A stretch of 47,778 nucleotides of DNA from Geofilum rubicundum JCM 15548 (GCF_000974365.1 NZ_BAZW01000030.1:1-47778); one strand, 5' to 3'. Shown: positions 35,143-44,872, counted from the first letter of the stretch. Notes: generated by a model not told the origin, from the letters alone. Made by a program: numbers and translations.

Positions 35143-37838
35143 TTAGGATCCCGACTTAATTTTTCTCAGGATGAACTTCTCCAGTTCTACCAACAAGAAA
35201 ACAATGGCACCAGCTGCCAAAGGATAAAGCCAGTATTCCACAGCCATGGCCTGGGTGTCAAAAAAAGTATTCATAAAGGGCAGATAAACAAAGCCCATTT
35301 GCAAAACAATCAAAGCCCCTACCGCTATAAAAGCGTACGGATTATTGAAAAAACCTTTGCCTATGGCAGGATGCTTTATTTTCCGACAATTAAACAGGTA
35401 GAAGAGTTGTCCGGCAACCAGGGTGTTAACTGCCACCGTACGCGCCGCTTCATCTGCCAGTCCGTTACTTCTTAACATACTAAATACACCCAGTGTTAAG
35501 CCACCAATAATAAAGGATACGAAAGTGATGCGCCAGACAAACAGCCGGCCAAGAATGGATTCACCGGCATCCCTTGGTGGACGGTCCATCACATTGCTTT
35601 CCATGGGCTCAAAAGATAGCGCCAAAGCTAGTGTTACTGCTGTTACCATGTTTATCCAAAGGATTTGGGCTGGCGTGATGGGCATTACTATGCCCAATAA
35701 GATGGCCGACATAAGTACGAGGGCTTCGGCTCCGTTGGTGGGTATGATAAAGAAGAGCGCCTTTCTTATGTTGTCATAAACGGTTCGGCCTTCCTCAATG
35801 GCCTTAACAATGGTGGCAAAATTGTCATCGGCCAACACCATTTCTGAGGCATCCTTGGATACTTCAGTTCCCTTAATCCCCATGGCGATGCCGATATCGG
35901 CCTTTTTCAAGGCCGGGGCATCATTGACTCCATCGCCGGTCATGGCACAGAGGGATCCGTTGTCCTGAAGCGCTTTAACGAGCCTTAATTTATGTTCCGG
36001 ACTCGTTCGGGCATATATATCGTATTCCTGCACCTGTCGACGAAGTTCTTCGTCGCTCATCTGCTCCAAATCTTTTCCGACGAGGGACTTTTCACCATCA
36101 CCAATCCCTATTTGCTTACCAATCGCTCTGGCGGTAGCCGCATGATCGCCCGTTATCATTTTTACCTGAACACCGGCGCTCTGGCATTCTTCGATGGCCC
36201 TGATGGCTTCTTCCTTGGGGGGTCAATGATTCCTACCAGACCAAGAAACGTTTTTTTCTTTTTCAGGTCTTCCTTTTCTATTTCAGATCGGTTTTTATCG
36301 GTGATGTTGAAAGCCAGAGCCAACATGCGTTGCCCGTCCGCCGCCGCTTCCTGCATTTTCTCCTCCCAATAACCTTCGTCTAAAGGCTCATCACCCGCTT
36401 CGGTGTATTGTTTATCACACAACTCCAGAATTTTTTCCGGGGCTCCTGACAAGAACACGGTTGTTTCGTCGTCCACTCTATTGAGCGAGGCCATGTACTT
36501 GTGTTCTGACTCAAAAGGAATGGTGTCCATTCTTTCAGGTTTAAAATCTTTCAATCCTGCCTTGTAGCTCATGGTAAGCAAGGCGCCCTCTGTGGGCGCA
36601 CCGGTTAGTTTCCAATTCCCGTTTTCGTCCTTCCCGATTTCAGAATTGTTACACACTCTGGCAGCGCGGAGCAATTGTAAAAGTACCTTATCCTCCTCCG
36701 GTTTAACGTCTGAATCGTCCTGGGTAAATTTCCCCTCGGGATTGTATCCTGTGCCACTTATTTTGTAGGTTTTGTCTGCCGTAATGATGGTTTTAGCCGT
36801 CATCTCGTTGCGGGAAAGCGTACCCGTTTTATCGGAACAGATTACATTGACTGCACCCAGTGTCTCCACCGAAGGTAATCTGCGAATGATGGCATTTCTT
36901 TGGGCCATACGTTGTACGCCAATTGCCAGGGTAATGGTCATGATGGCTGGAAGTCCCTCCGGTATGGAGGCCACAATAATCCCTATGGCTGCCAGGAATA
37001 ATTCTGATAGTGCGTAGTCGCGGACGAAATACCCAAAGGCAAAAAAGGCCCCTGCAAGCAGCATAATAGCGACGGAAAGTTTCTTACCAAACTTTTCAAT
37101 TTGTCGTAAAAGGGGCGTCGTTTTATCCTCAACCGAGGAGATCATTTGGTTGATGCGACCAATCTCTGTTTCAGCGCCTGTCCTCACAACTACAGCAGTG
37201 GACTTGCCATAAACCACCACAGTACCCGAAAAGGCCATGGATAACTGGTCGCCCAGAACGGCGGATTCATCAGCGGGATCGGTGTTTTTTTCCACCGCAG
37301 TGGATTCTCCGGTGAGTGCTGACTCTTCTACTCTAAAGTCTTTGGATTTTACCAGTCTGACATCTGCCGGGACTTTATCGCCTGATTTCAGAAATACGAT
37401 ATCGCCAGGCACCAGTTTGTCTGCATCAATGGTTTGTTTTTCACCACCACGTATGACTACCGTCTCCAGCGAGAGCATTTTTCGAATGCTCTCGAGCGCT
37501 TTCTCTGCCTTTCCTTCCTGAATAAATCCTATCAGCGCGTTAATGATGACCACGGCTACAATGACCCAGGTATCAATCCAGTGCTCCATGAGTGCCGTAA
37601 TTACAGCAGCTCCCATCAAAACATATATCAATACATTGTGAAACTGCATCAACAACCGTGAAAGCCAGCTGCGTTTTTTCCCTTTTGGAATTTCGTTGGG
37701 ACCGTATTTTTCGGTACGTTTCTGAACTTCGTTGTCCGATAGGCCCTTTTCTATATCGCTACTGAGGGATTCAAGTACTTCTTCGGCCGACATGGTGTGC
37801 CATTTTTGCTTATTTTGATTTTCCTGATTGGATGCCAT
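35143..37838 (-). CDS. P2-type cation ATPase (one frameshift)
   Basis: An 898-residue P2 ATPase. The first 558 codons include LMGAAVITALMEHW, TGEST, PEGLPAIMTITLAI and SDKTGTLSRNEM (phosphorylation Asp near residue 336), and run to FLGLVGIIDPPRKK; the other 338 (MITGDHAATARAIGKQIG, the hinge TGDGVNDAPALKKADIG and the C-terminal helices) are in the next frame. Adding one base near 36210 gives DPPRKEAIRAIEECQSAGVQ and exactly 899 codons, so I treat it as one gene. Calcium is the usual ion for such pumps, but the ion is not certain. It differs from the other P2 pump in the window, having no acidic insertion. The GC and codon use match its neighbours. Confidence 0.88.
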
Positions 37839-37960
37839 ATTTGGTAGTGGTTTTTTATATTTAGCCTGTAGTTGCTATAAATATAGGCAAAATCGCAAAA
37901 GGCATCAAGTCAGAAGTGGTGATACTTCCTAAACAGGTCAAGCAGATGGGGGAGAGGGAT

Positions 37961-38722
37961 CTATTTGGTGCACTTGAAAATTTTTTCCCTTTCTCCGTTT
38001 CCAAGTGCATGCTTTTTTTGAAAAGCCTCTGAAAATTGTAATCGATAATCGATTTCTTCCACCTTGAAGCCGTTGCTTTCCAATCTTTGGGCGAAGTCTT
38101 TGCCATGCAGGCGACATAAATCGTGATCCCCGTAGCTTTTTATTTTGGACTCAACAGATTGAATGCTGTTGTCCTCAAATGTTTTGTCCTTATCGCTTAG
38201 CAGGGTTAATATGAGAGCTGTACCATCAGATTTTAATACTCTGTGCAGTTCTTTCTCTGCCAGGGTCTCATCCGGTACATGCCTTAGAACGTGGGAGCAA
38301 ATGATGTAATCAAAGTATTGCCCGGGAAAGGGAATGTTGGTGATATCGATTACATTTCGGGCATAGGCCGGATTAAGGTCAGCCTCGATATAGGTTATGT
38401 TCTTATTTTTGGAAAGTTTTCGGAACAATCCGTATTCAGCGGCAAAATGCCGTATTTTAGTATTTTCGGACTCGTATAAATTCAACTCCTTTTGAATATA
38501 AAGCTCTAAAACCCTCGTCCGTTCAAGGGATGCGCAAAATGGACAATGGGCATTGACCCTTGCGACATAGCCCTTTGTCAGGAACTTCCTGAATGACTTG
38601 TCGCAGCAATTACAATAAAAATGATGGCCATAGAACAAGGGGGATGTTAGTCTTTGTACTTGCTCTCTCACTATCTTTCGTTTTTTCTCAGAAAGCAGTC
38701 TTTTAATCATTTTTTTGATCAT
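37961..38722 (-). CDS. SAM-dependent methyltransferase with N-terminal zinc-binding motif
   Basis: A 253-residue class I methyltransferase. Near the N terminus are paired cysteines (FYCNCCDKSF and HCPFCASLERTR) that could bind zinc, then the Rossmann core: VIDITNIPFPGQYFDYIICS (acidic residue for ribose), HVLRHVPDETLAEKELHRVL and a late strand GTALILTLL. The acceptor substrate is unknown. The ATG overlaps the stop of the deacetylase-like gene (ATGA), so translation is probably coupled and a common role in surface-polysaccharide or lipid modification is plausible. The codon use is more AT-rich than upstream genes. Confidence 0.8.
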   Translation of the reverse strand: MIKKMIKRLLSEKKRKIVREQVQRLTSPLFYGHHFYCNCCDKSFRKFLTKGYVARVNAHCPFCASLERTRVLELYIQKELNLYESENTKIRHFAAEYGLFRKLSKNKNITYIEADLNPAYARNVIDITNIPFPGQYFDYIICSHVLRHVPDETLAEKELHRVLKSDGTALILTLLSDKDKTFEDNSIQSVESKIKSYGDHDLCRLHGKDFAQRLESNGFKVEEIDYRLQFSEAFQKKHALGNGEREKIFKCTK

Positions 38723-39718
38723 GGCCGATTAATTCTGTTTTTGTTAAACAAAGCCTTAACGATGTAATAAAGATATTCACCCTTTACCATGTCTTGATCA
38801 CTGGTTGAACCTTGTTCTAAAGGAATTCTGTGAAGGTGGTATTTTGTAAATCGCGTTTTTATCCGGAAATACCAAATGAAAGCTTGCAATTGGCTACATT
38901 CAGCAGCCAATTAAAGAAGTCTCTTTCTAAAGCGTCATCTGAAAAGGGATAGGAAAAATAGAAATCCTTTATTCTTAATTCCTTTTCGAGATAATGAAAG
39001 CTCTCTGATATCTGTCGCTTTTTTTCCTGAGATCAATATCTTTGAAATAGGGATGATTCAAGGAGTGGGACCCAATGCTGAATCCCCTGTTCATCAGGTT
39101 TTTAATTTGATTTTTGGTTAGATAAGGTTGATGGGGCTCCAGAAATTCTTCAAAATCGTATTTTATTAGTCGAGCCATTGCATCAATCTCCGCCAGGTCG
39201 CTGTGATTCAAAGAAAGTAACCGGGCCTTCATACCTTTAACGTCATTCTCATCCATGCCTAAGTGCATGGAAAGCTCCTTCCTTGAGGCATTTTGTGTAA
39301 TCAATTTTTCGATGAGTAAACTGACTTTGTATCTGTAAAAAAGTGCCTTATTGTCTACAAATTCGGTGTTGATGAATATGGAAGCAGGTATTCTTCTTCT
39401 CTCCAGGATGGGGGCTACAATGGTGTCTAATTCTTTTAACCCATCGTTAAAAGTTAAATGAAACAGGGGCTTGGTAGTGGTTTGATTGTTGTGGACAATT
39501 TCAAATAGCTCGTGAATAGAAACAGGTTGGTAATGCTGGCATAAATAATCCAAATCCTGTTCGAATTGCTGGATGGTTCTTATTGGGTAAAGATGACTGA
39601 TGTGCGGTAAACGTTGATCGCTTATGGTGTGATAGAAGGGTAAAATTAACTTCTGAGAAGTTAATTATACCAAGAGATTGAGCGGGAAAAGAGGGTTTAT
39701 CAACCTGAAATATTTCAT
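38719..39718 (-). pseudogene. Polysaccharide deacetylase family protein, broken reading frame
   Basis: A NodB/polysaccharide-deacetylase-like gene of about 333 codons in pieces. From the ATG at 39718 (MKYFRLINPLFPLNLLV) the frame meets a TAA at 39665-39667 and reopens at once with LTSQKLILPFYHTISDQ. It then gives the core LFHLTFNDGLKELDTIVAPI with the metal-site aspartate and, later, SHSLNHPYF with the His-x3-His. A run of seven T at 39019-39025 needs one more base to join QISESFHYLEKELRIKDFYF, and the two-base run at 38863-38864 one more to join KTRFTKYHLHRIPLEQGS to the end. Two frame breaks and one stop make this the most damaged ordinary gene here; whether it is real decay is open. It is coupled to the methyltransferase. 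Confidence 0.7.
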
Positions 39719-39729
39719 AATAGAACCTG

Positions 39730-40173
39730 TCATGCTTTTCTTAATCGCCATTCTTTATCACAACTATAGCACTTATATGTTTTCTTAAAAAACACCGGAA
39801 AAACCGCATTGAGTACAAAAACAAAAATCACTAAGACGGTCCAGATGGACGGCACCTTTTTGATACTTATATTGTCTGACTGGCAAAATGGGCAAATTTC
39901 TTTATTAAATCCTTTATTTGTGTATACCAAATCAATAGGTTGGGTATTCGTTTTTGATTCTTTAATGAACCCTCCTTTTTTTAGCACTTCAATCCCACGG
40001 CCCCGTTCTTCTTCTTTTACCAGTAATTTAACGCCACCAATGGCATGAGAGTAGAAGTTATTGACCTGGACGGTCATTTCATCCCGAATTTCAGAATTAA
40101 TTCCTTCTGATTTTAAATAGGTTTTAACCACATGTGCCTCAAGTGGATAAACAAAGGTCTGTATGGTTTTCAT
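39730..40173 (-). CDS. DUF2007-domain protein with C-terminal zinc ribbon
   Basis: A 147-residue protein. Residues 1-68 match DUF2007 (putative signal-transducing, ferredoxin-like fold): QTFVYPLEAHVVKTYLKSEG, the IRDEM turn and the VKLLVKEEERGRGIEVLK helix. The C-terminal half has two Cys-x-x-Cys pairs (CPFCQSDN and CYSCDKEW) around a single hydrophobic helix (TVLVIFVFVLNAVFPVFF), so it is probably a membrane-anchored zinc-ribbon protein. No function is known. It lies 11 bases upstream of the deacetylase-like gene on the same strand, and its start is preceded by an AT-rich region. Confidence 0.8.
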   Translation of the reverse strand: MKTIQTFVYPLEAHVVKTYLKSEGINSEIRDEMTVQVNNFYSHAIGGVKLLVKEEERGRGIEVLKKGGFIKESKTNTQPIDLVYTNKGFNKEICPFCQSDNISIKKVPSIWTVLVIFVFVLNAVFPVFFKKTYKCYSCDKEWRLRKA

Positions 40174-40566
40174 GTTTTTGTCTTGATCAATTGTTTATTT
40201 TACTGCTCGGTTAAATTACGAGCTAATATACCTGAAAAATATCCCCTTAAAAAGTTTCATTCACATGAGCTTAGGCATTGTATTCCTTAACGGCAGGCTT
40301 TCAGCCAAAAAGGAACAAATTTTCAACTTCTGAGCCACTACGACCAGCCATTCCTTAAGTTCAAATGCTTAAAAACGCCAGGACGGTTACATAGGTGGCC
40401 TTGCCAAAAACATCAAAAAACGACCACAAGTCCAAAAAGAAGGTTGCAGTCCTAACGGGATGTAGTTGAACCTGGGGGAATCGTTGGGTTCGCGATGATC
40501 GGGACAGGCTGTTCTGAACGAGACTCCTATATATTACCTGCAGTAATTACTTTAATATCGATCTAA
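40174..40566. other. Spacer of 393 bases with a possible gene remnant
   Basis: No intact gene. On the minus strand around 40260-40480 one frame reads like protein except for two stops (segments PLGLQPSFWTCGRFLMFLAR and FELKEWLVVVAQKLKICSFL). It is richer in G and C than both flanks and may be a remnant of a mobile or lost gene; I cannot name it. The palindrome half at 40497-40510 is at its edge, and the drop in GC just beyond marks the start of the accessory region. Confidence 0.3.
40497..40510 (-). repeat. Copy of the AGCCTGTCCCGATC repeat
   Basis: The minus strand reads AGCCTGTCCCGATC, identical over 14 bases to 46339-46352 in the intron reverse transcriptase and related to the palindrome at 4907-4922. 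The second arm is missing here. Confidence 0.4.
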
Positions 40567-41691
40567 CTATTTACGCCACCATGTTGAAAAGGCTTGATTT
40601 GCATTATTCAAATCTACTAATTCGCCAATGAGAGGTGTGATGATGTTCAAGTTTTCTTTCTCATTGTTTTGTGTAATTAGTTCCAAAGGCTCATACCAAG
40701 GATGATTTCCCAATACAAATTTTGATGAATGTACGGGTAAAATACGTTTGGCATTCAAATCTTTGGCAGTTTGCAGAATCTCATTTGGCAACAAGTGTAT
40801 GTTCGGCCAATATTCATCGTACTGTCCATTTTCCAATATTACTAAATCAAAATCTCCAAACTTTTCACCAATTTCTTTAAAGTGAGAGTCATAACCACTA
40901 TCACCTCCAATATAAATTTGTTTTGTAGGTGTTTGCAATACAAAAGAAACCCATAGAGACTTGTTCCTAGTAAAGCCTCTTCCAGAAAAATGTCTAGCTG
41001 GTGTAAAGTGTACATTAAAATTATTTGAGAGTCCTACTTTTTCATACCAATCTCCTTCAATTATATTGTTATTATCATATCCCCAATGTTCAAAATGTGC
41101 TCCAACCCCTAGTCCACAAATAACTTTGCCAACCTTAGGTTCAAGTTTTTTTATTGTTTCATAATCTAGGTGGTCGTAATGGTCGTGCGATATAAAAAGC
41201 AGGTCAATATCGGGTAATTCTTCCGCAGTGTATATGTCAGTTCCTTTAAATGATTTTGTTCCAAAGGGCAAAGGTGAAGCAGAACCACTAAATACAGGGT
41301 CAACCAAGATGGTCATTCCATCAATCTGCACAAAATAGGATGAGTGCCCAAACCAAATTAATATATTTTGATTAGGATCTAGACTAAGTAAATCTGTTTT
41401 TATAGATGGGACTTCTCTTTGTGGTTTAGAGTCATTTTTTTTTCCAAATAAGTATTTACTCAATGCATCCCACATGCTTACACCTTCCGGTAATTCAGGG
41501 GTGTTGCTCACATTTTTAAAGGCGCCATCTTTATAGTTTGGTGAGGATTTTATTTTTTCCAACCTATCTCCTATAGGAAGTTTCCCAAACATAGGGTGCT
41601 GAAGATAAACCACAGTTATCACCAAAAGTGTGGCTATAAGTATTAAGGATAGTACCATTAATTTTTTTATAGTTTTTAAAAAAAGCTTCAA
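40567..41691 (-). CDS. MBL-fold metallo-hydrolase (UlaG/NAPE-PLD-like) with N-terminal anchor
   Basis: A 374-residue protein with a single N-terminal membrane helix (residues 9-30, KKLMVLSLILIATLLVITVV) and a metallo-beta-lactamase domain. The metal site is SHDHYDHLD (H169, H171, D173, H174), preceded by WFGHSSYFVQIDGMTILVDP, and later histidines in PARHFSGRG and LPVHSSKF. This arrangement is that of the NAPE-PLD/UlaG group (phosphodiesterases or lactonases); the substrate is unknown. It is anchored, with the active site probably outside the cytoplasm. It is the last of five AT-rich genes on the same strand that are ruled by a TetR-type regulator, though 135 bases separate it from the aldo/keto reductase gene. 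Confidence 0.87.
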   Translation of the reverse strand: MKLFLKTIKKLMVLSLILIATLLVITVVYLQHPMFGKLPIGDRLEKIKSSPNYKDGAFKNVSNTPELPEGVSMWDALSKYLFGKKNDSKPQREVPSIKTDLLSLDPNQNILIWFGHSSYFVQIDGMTILVDPVFSGSASPLPFGTKSFKGTDIYTAEELPDIDLLFISHDHYDHLDYETIKKLEPKVGKVICGLGVGAHFEHWGYDNNNIIEGDWYEKVGLSNNFNVHFTPARHFSGRGFTRNKSLWVSFVLQTPTKQIYIGGDSGYDSHFKEIGEKFGDFDLVILENGQYDEYWPNIHLLPNEILQTAKDLNAKRILPVHSSKFVLGNHPWYEPLELITQNNEKENLNIITPLIGELVDLNNANQAFSTWWRK

Positions 41692-41826
41692 GGGCTAAGA
41701 TTGTTTGATTGTTAATTGATTGTTTTTGTATAAGAAAATCCCAAAGTGTTTTTCCCAGAAACGGGCTTTCATCATTTAGGTACTAATTTTTTTGATAGTT
41801 GAATTAAGCAGTCTTGATAAAACTTG

Positions 41827-42858
41827 CTATGTGCTTTTTAACTGGGTAACTCGATCCTGTAGTGTTTGTCCGCGCTGTAGTCCAAAATCCATATACATAA
41901 AGGGTGTTCCGGGCTGACTAACTGTATTCAATTGTGTCAATTCTTCACGGGATAGCTTGATTTTTATTGAAGCAATGTTGTCTTCAAACTGGTCCATTCG
42001 TCTTACGCCAGTAATTATACTTGTAATTCCTTTTTGATGTAAAAGCCAGGCAATTGCAATCTGAGCAGGTGTTGCTTTATGGGTAGATGCTATGTCTTTG
42101 AGTACTTCCACAATTTTGTCGCCCTGTTCAAGATCAACGGGTGGAAATGAAAAATGGCTTCGTCTTCCCTGTTCCACATTTTCGCCTGTATATTTCCCGG
42201 AAAGAAACCCACTTGCAAGAGGACTCCAGACCATTACCCCCATATTAAGATTACGAACTGCAGGAAGAACCTCATATTCAATTTCCCTGCCTACGAGTGA
42301 ATAATATGACTGGGATGAAACAAACTTATGGAAACCCTTAGCTTCGGATATACCATGTGCTTTGGCTATCTGCCATCCTGAAAAATTTGACAGGCCAATG
42401 TATCTGACCTTTCCGGATTTGACCAGATCATCCAGTGCTGAAAGGGTTTCCTCGAGCGGTGTTGTGGAATCCCAGGAATGTACTTGGTAAAGATCGATAT
42501 AATCAGTCCCTAGTCTTTTAAGACTTGACTCTACTTCACGCATGATCGCCTTTCGACTGGTTCCAAGTGAATTCATATCATTTGTGAATGGATTATATAG
42601 TTTGGTCGCAATTACGGCTTCCTCACGTCGCTTACCAATCGCTTTTCCAAGCAACGTTTCCGACTCTCCCATTGCGTAAAGGTTAGCTGTGTCGAAGAAG
42701 TTTATCCCGACGTCAAATGCACGGTCAACAATTTCCTGTACCTCATTCATTTCCAGACTACCAATAGCTTTATAGGTGGTGTTTTTTCCAAAAGTCATTG
42801 TTCCAAGACATAAGCGTGAAACATACAATCCGGTATCTCCAAGGGGTAAATATTCCAT
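41827..42858 (-). CDS. Aldo/keto reductase
   Basis: A 343-residue (alpha/beta)8 barrel oxidoreductase. The catalytic tetrad is visible: D56 and Y61 (FFDTANLYAMGES), K86 (AVIATKLYNPF) and H127 (DLYQVHSWD), with the NADPH loop region ITGVRRMDQFEDNI near residue 280. The opening EYLPLGDTGLYVSRLCLGTM is of the YajO/potassium-channel-beta-like group, which reduces a range of aldehydes and ketones with NADPH. The substrate is not predictable. It shares a strand with the SnoaL-like and SDR genes upstream; the three probably answer to the TetR regulator. Confidence 0.92.
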   Translation of the reverse strand: MEYLPLGDTGLYVSRLCLGTMTFGKNTTYKAIGSLEMNEVQEIVDRAFDVGINFFDTANLYAMGESETLLGKAIGKRREEAVIATKLYNPFTNDMNSLGTSRKAIMREVESSLKRLGTDYIDLYQVHSWDSTTPLEETLSALDDLVKSGKVRYIGLSNFSGWQIAKAHGISEAKGFHKFVSSQSYYSLVGREIEYEVLPAVRNLNMGVMVWSPLASGFLSGKYTGENVEQGRRSHFSFPPVDLEQGDKIVEVLKDIASTHKATPAQIAIAWLLHQKGITSIITGVRRMDQFEDNIASIKIKLSREELTQLNTVSQPGTPFMYMDFGLQRGQTLQDRVTQLKST

Positions 42859-42917
42859 TTTGTTTCTTCTTTAAGTTATTATATTGTGTTTTGAATTTCA
42901 TACTTGCTTTAACTGCT

Positions 42918-43325
42918 TCAACATTGCCCTAATTTTACTTTTTGAACCAAGTCAGTATCGTAATACTCGGTAATCCCTTTTATTTTGCCATCTTCTACCC
43001 ATATGACTAAGCAATAGATATTGTTATATTCCAAACCGTTTTTAGCAACACCTCCTTCGCCATGACCTAATCTGATAACATAGTTTTCGTCTGCAATTAT
43101 ATGGTCGGGTACTATAATGGGCATACTTTCAAATGAAACTGCAATTTTTGGAAAATAAACCTCTAAAAGACCTTTTATGTCGTAAGTTCCCGAAACGGCG
43201 GTCGATCCGATGGTAGTCCATTTAAAATCTTTTGACAAAGCGTTGATAAATCCTTCTAAATTGCCTTTTGCAGCCTGGTCAAAAGCGTTATTAACGATTT
43301 GTTTGTTTTGTTCAACTTTGTTCAC
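42918..43325 (-). CDS. SnoaL-like/NTF2-fold protein
   Basis: A 135-residue cone-shaped alpha+beta barrel protein. It has the N-terminal helices (IVNNAFDQAAKGNLEGFINA), the conserved FKWTTIGSTAVSGTYDIKG, and the tail VIWVEDGKIKGITEYYDTDL typical of SnoaL-like proteins. Such domains act as small hydrolases, isomerases or ligand carriers; with no catalytic identity here I leave the function open. It lies between an SDR and an aldo/keto reductase gene, the usual company for such proteins in TetR-controlled detoxification groups. Confidence 0.85.
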   Translation of the reverse strand: MNKVEQNKQIVNNAFDQAAKGNLEGFINALSKDFKWTTIGSTAVSGTYDIKGLLEVYFPKIAVSFESMPIIVPDHIIADENYVIRLGHGEGGVAKNGLEYNNIYCLVIWVEDGKIKGITEYYDTDLVQKVKLGQC

Positions 43326-43362
43326 ATTGATTAAATTTTAGTTTTATATTTTAAATAGGTTT

Positions 43363-44120
43363 TTATATGCTTGCCGAATTGTGAATGGTGTCGCTTAGGA
43401 AAAACTCCATGCTTGCCATATCTACCATTCCAACAGTTTATCACTTTCATATAGTATGTAGGTAAATTCAGCGATTTGCTCAGGTGTGTGAAATTGAACC
43501 TGACTCGTGTCTAAATCTCCAAGTTTGGATTGTTCCAGAGATATCTTCGTAAATTCTGTATCAATTGGTCCCGGCGCCATTAATTTAATTCTGAACGGGC
43601 TTTTTGCTGCGCTTGTATCATGTATTAAACCTTCAGTAAACGATGTGACAAAATACTTAGTAGCACTATAAGGTATTGCCGTACTAAATAAAGAATACCC
43701 TGCTAAGGAAGCAATATTTATCAAACAAGCGTCTTTGATTAGGTTGTCGCGGACAAAGGAAGTCGATAGAACAGCGAGTGCCCTTATATTTAAGTCAATC
43801 ATTGTGTTAAGCTTTTCTAAACTGGTATCCCATGCAAAGTTCCATTCCCCCAGACCTGCATTATTTATTAGTATGTCAACGCCAATTTCTTTGGCTTGGT
43901 CATATAGTTCATAAACTGTTTCTATTTTTTCTAAATCGGTGGGCATGCAAATAAAATCAGTACCGTAAGCTGCGCTAAGTTCCGCTTTAAGACTTTCTAG
44001 CTTCTCTTTTCTACGGGCAACTGCTATAATATTGAACCCTTCACTTGCGAATTTGTGGGCAAGAGCCCTACCGGTACCGCTACTTGCTCCAGTGATTAAT
44101 ACTCTTCTGTTTATTTTCAT
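43363..44120 (-). CDS. Short-chain dehydrogenase/reductase (one frameshift at the end)
   Basis: An SDR of about 252 residues. Cofactor motif TGASSGTGRAL (residues 10-20), NNAG at 86-89, and catalytic Ser138 (INIASLAGYS), Tyr151 and Lys155 (YSATK). The basic ARRKEK after strand two points to NADP(H). The frame stops at 43422 after KLLEW; one more base in the run near 43425-43426 gives WVDMASMEFFLSDTIHNSAS and a stop at 43363, for exactly 253 codons. The first gene after the operator at 44150-44185, divergent in expectation from the TetR gene? Both are on the minus strand: TetR is upstream and reads the same way, so the operator lies between them and could control the SDR group. Confidence 0.88.
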
Positions 44121-44149
44121 TTCTTGAATTTTAACTGTTTATCAACTAT

Positions 44150-44185
44150 TCATATGTAGATAGAACGTTCGTTCTATACATATGA
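44150..44185. promoter_or_regulatory. TetR operator candidate upstream of the SDR group
   Basis: An extended imperfect inverted repeat: outer arms TCATATGTA (44150-44158) and TACATATGA (44177-44185), inner core TAGAACGTTCGTTCTA (44161-44176). The core GAACGTTCGTTCTA matches the element at the TetR start codon (GAACGTTCGGTCTA on the other strand) at 13 of 14 bases, so one protein probably binds both. Confidence 0.65.
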
Positions 44186-44192
44186 AAAAAAA

Positions 44193-44762
44193 TTATTGAG
44201 ACAAACCCTTCCATGAGGTTTGAATTGCCTTATTTTCAATCTCTTTGTTTATCGGTAATAGTTTCGATATATGTAATTTGGCGACCGTTATTACATTTCC
44301 ATTGATTATTGCTAATATCAATTCAATTTCATTATTTATTAAAAAGTTTTTTTGAGTACCCTCTGTAATAAAGTCGATAAGCGGAATAGCCAATTTTTGG
44401 GCCTCCATTCTTGTTTGCTCTTTGATAATAGGGGAAATGGAACATTGTTCAACAAAGCTTAGTATGTCCTGATTTTTAATCAAATAGTGAAAGTAGTTGC
44501 TCCAAATCTTGTGGAAACTTTCCTTATAATTAAGCTCTGCGGTTACATCATCAAAAATATTGTTCATTATCTCCTGCTTAACGAACAAGTACAACTCATT
44601 TATTAAAACTTCTTTGCTCTCAAAATGATGATAAATTGCTCCGGTAGATATTCCAGATCGTTTGCTTACTAAAGACATGGGAGTATTGTGAAGTCCATGT
44701 TCAGCAATTAACTTTAGTGTTGTTTCAAAAACTCTATGCTTTTTATTAGACCGAACGTTCAT
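44193..44762 (-). CDS. TetR/AcrR-family transcriptional regulator
   Basis: A 189-residue repressor-type protein: an N-terminal helix-turn-helix (residues 8-53, KLIAEHGLHNTPMSLVSKRSG, then STGAIYHHFESKEVLINEL) and a C-terminal ligand/dimer domain that is not conserved. The start codon is embedded in a sequence (44748-44765) that resembles the operator further down, so it probably represses itself as well as the SDR group. The signal is unknown; TetR-regulated SDR, aldo/keto reductase and SnoaL genes are often for reactive-aldehyde or aromatic stress. The GC is low, as in the rest of the accessory group. Confidence 0.9.
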   Translation of the reverse strand: MNVRSNKKHRVFETTLKLIAEHGLHNTPMSLVSKRSGISTGAIYHHFESKEVLINELYLFVKQEIMNNIFDDVTAELNYKESFHKIWSNYFHYLIKNQDILSFVEQCSISPIIKEQTRMEAQKLAIPLIDFITEGTQKNFLINNEIELILAIINGNVITVAKLHISKLLPINKEIENKAIQTSWKGLSQ

Positions 44763-44765
44763 TCT
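44748..44765. promoter_or_regulatory. Second TetR operator candidate at the TetR start codon
   Basis: AGACCGAACGTTCATTCT on the plus strand; on the minus strand it includes GAACGTTCGGTCTA, 13 of 14 identical to the core of the site at 44161-44176. It covers the first codons of the gene, a fit for autoregulation. Confidence 0.55.
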
Positions 44766-44872
44766 GAAAATATAGATGTTTTTTTTCTACACGCAAAATA
44801 TTTTTACCATTATCTATGTTTTTTCGATTAATCCGGTCTTTTGTTTTCTTGCAGGTAACGTTAAGAATAAGA

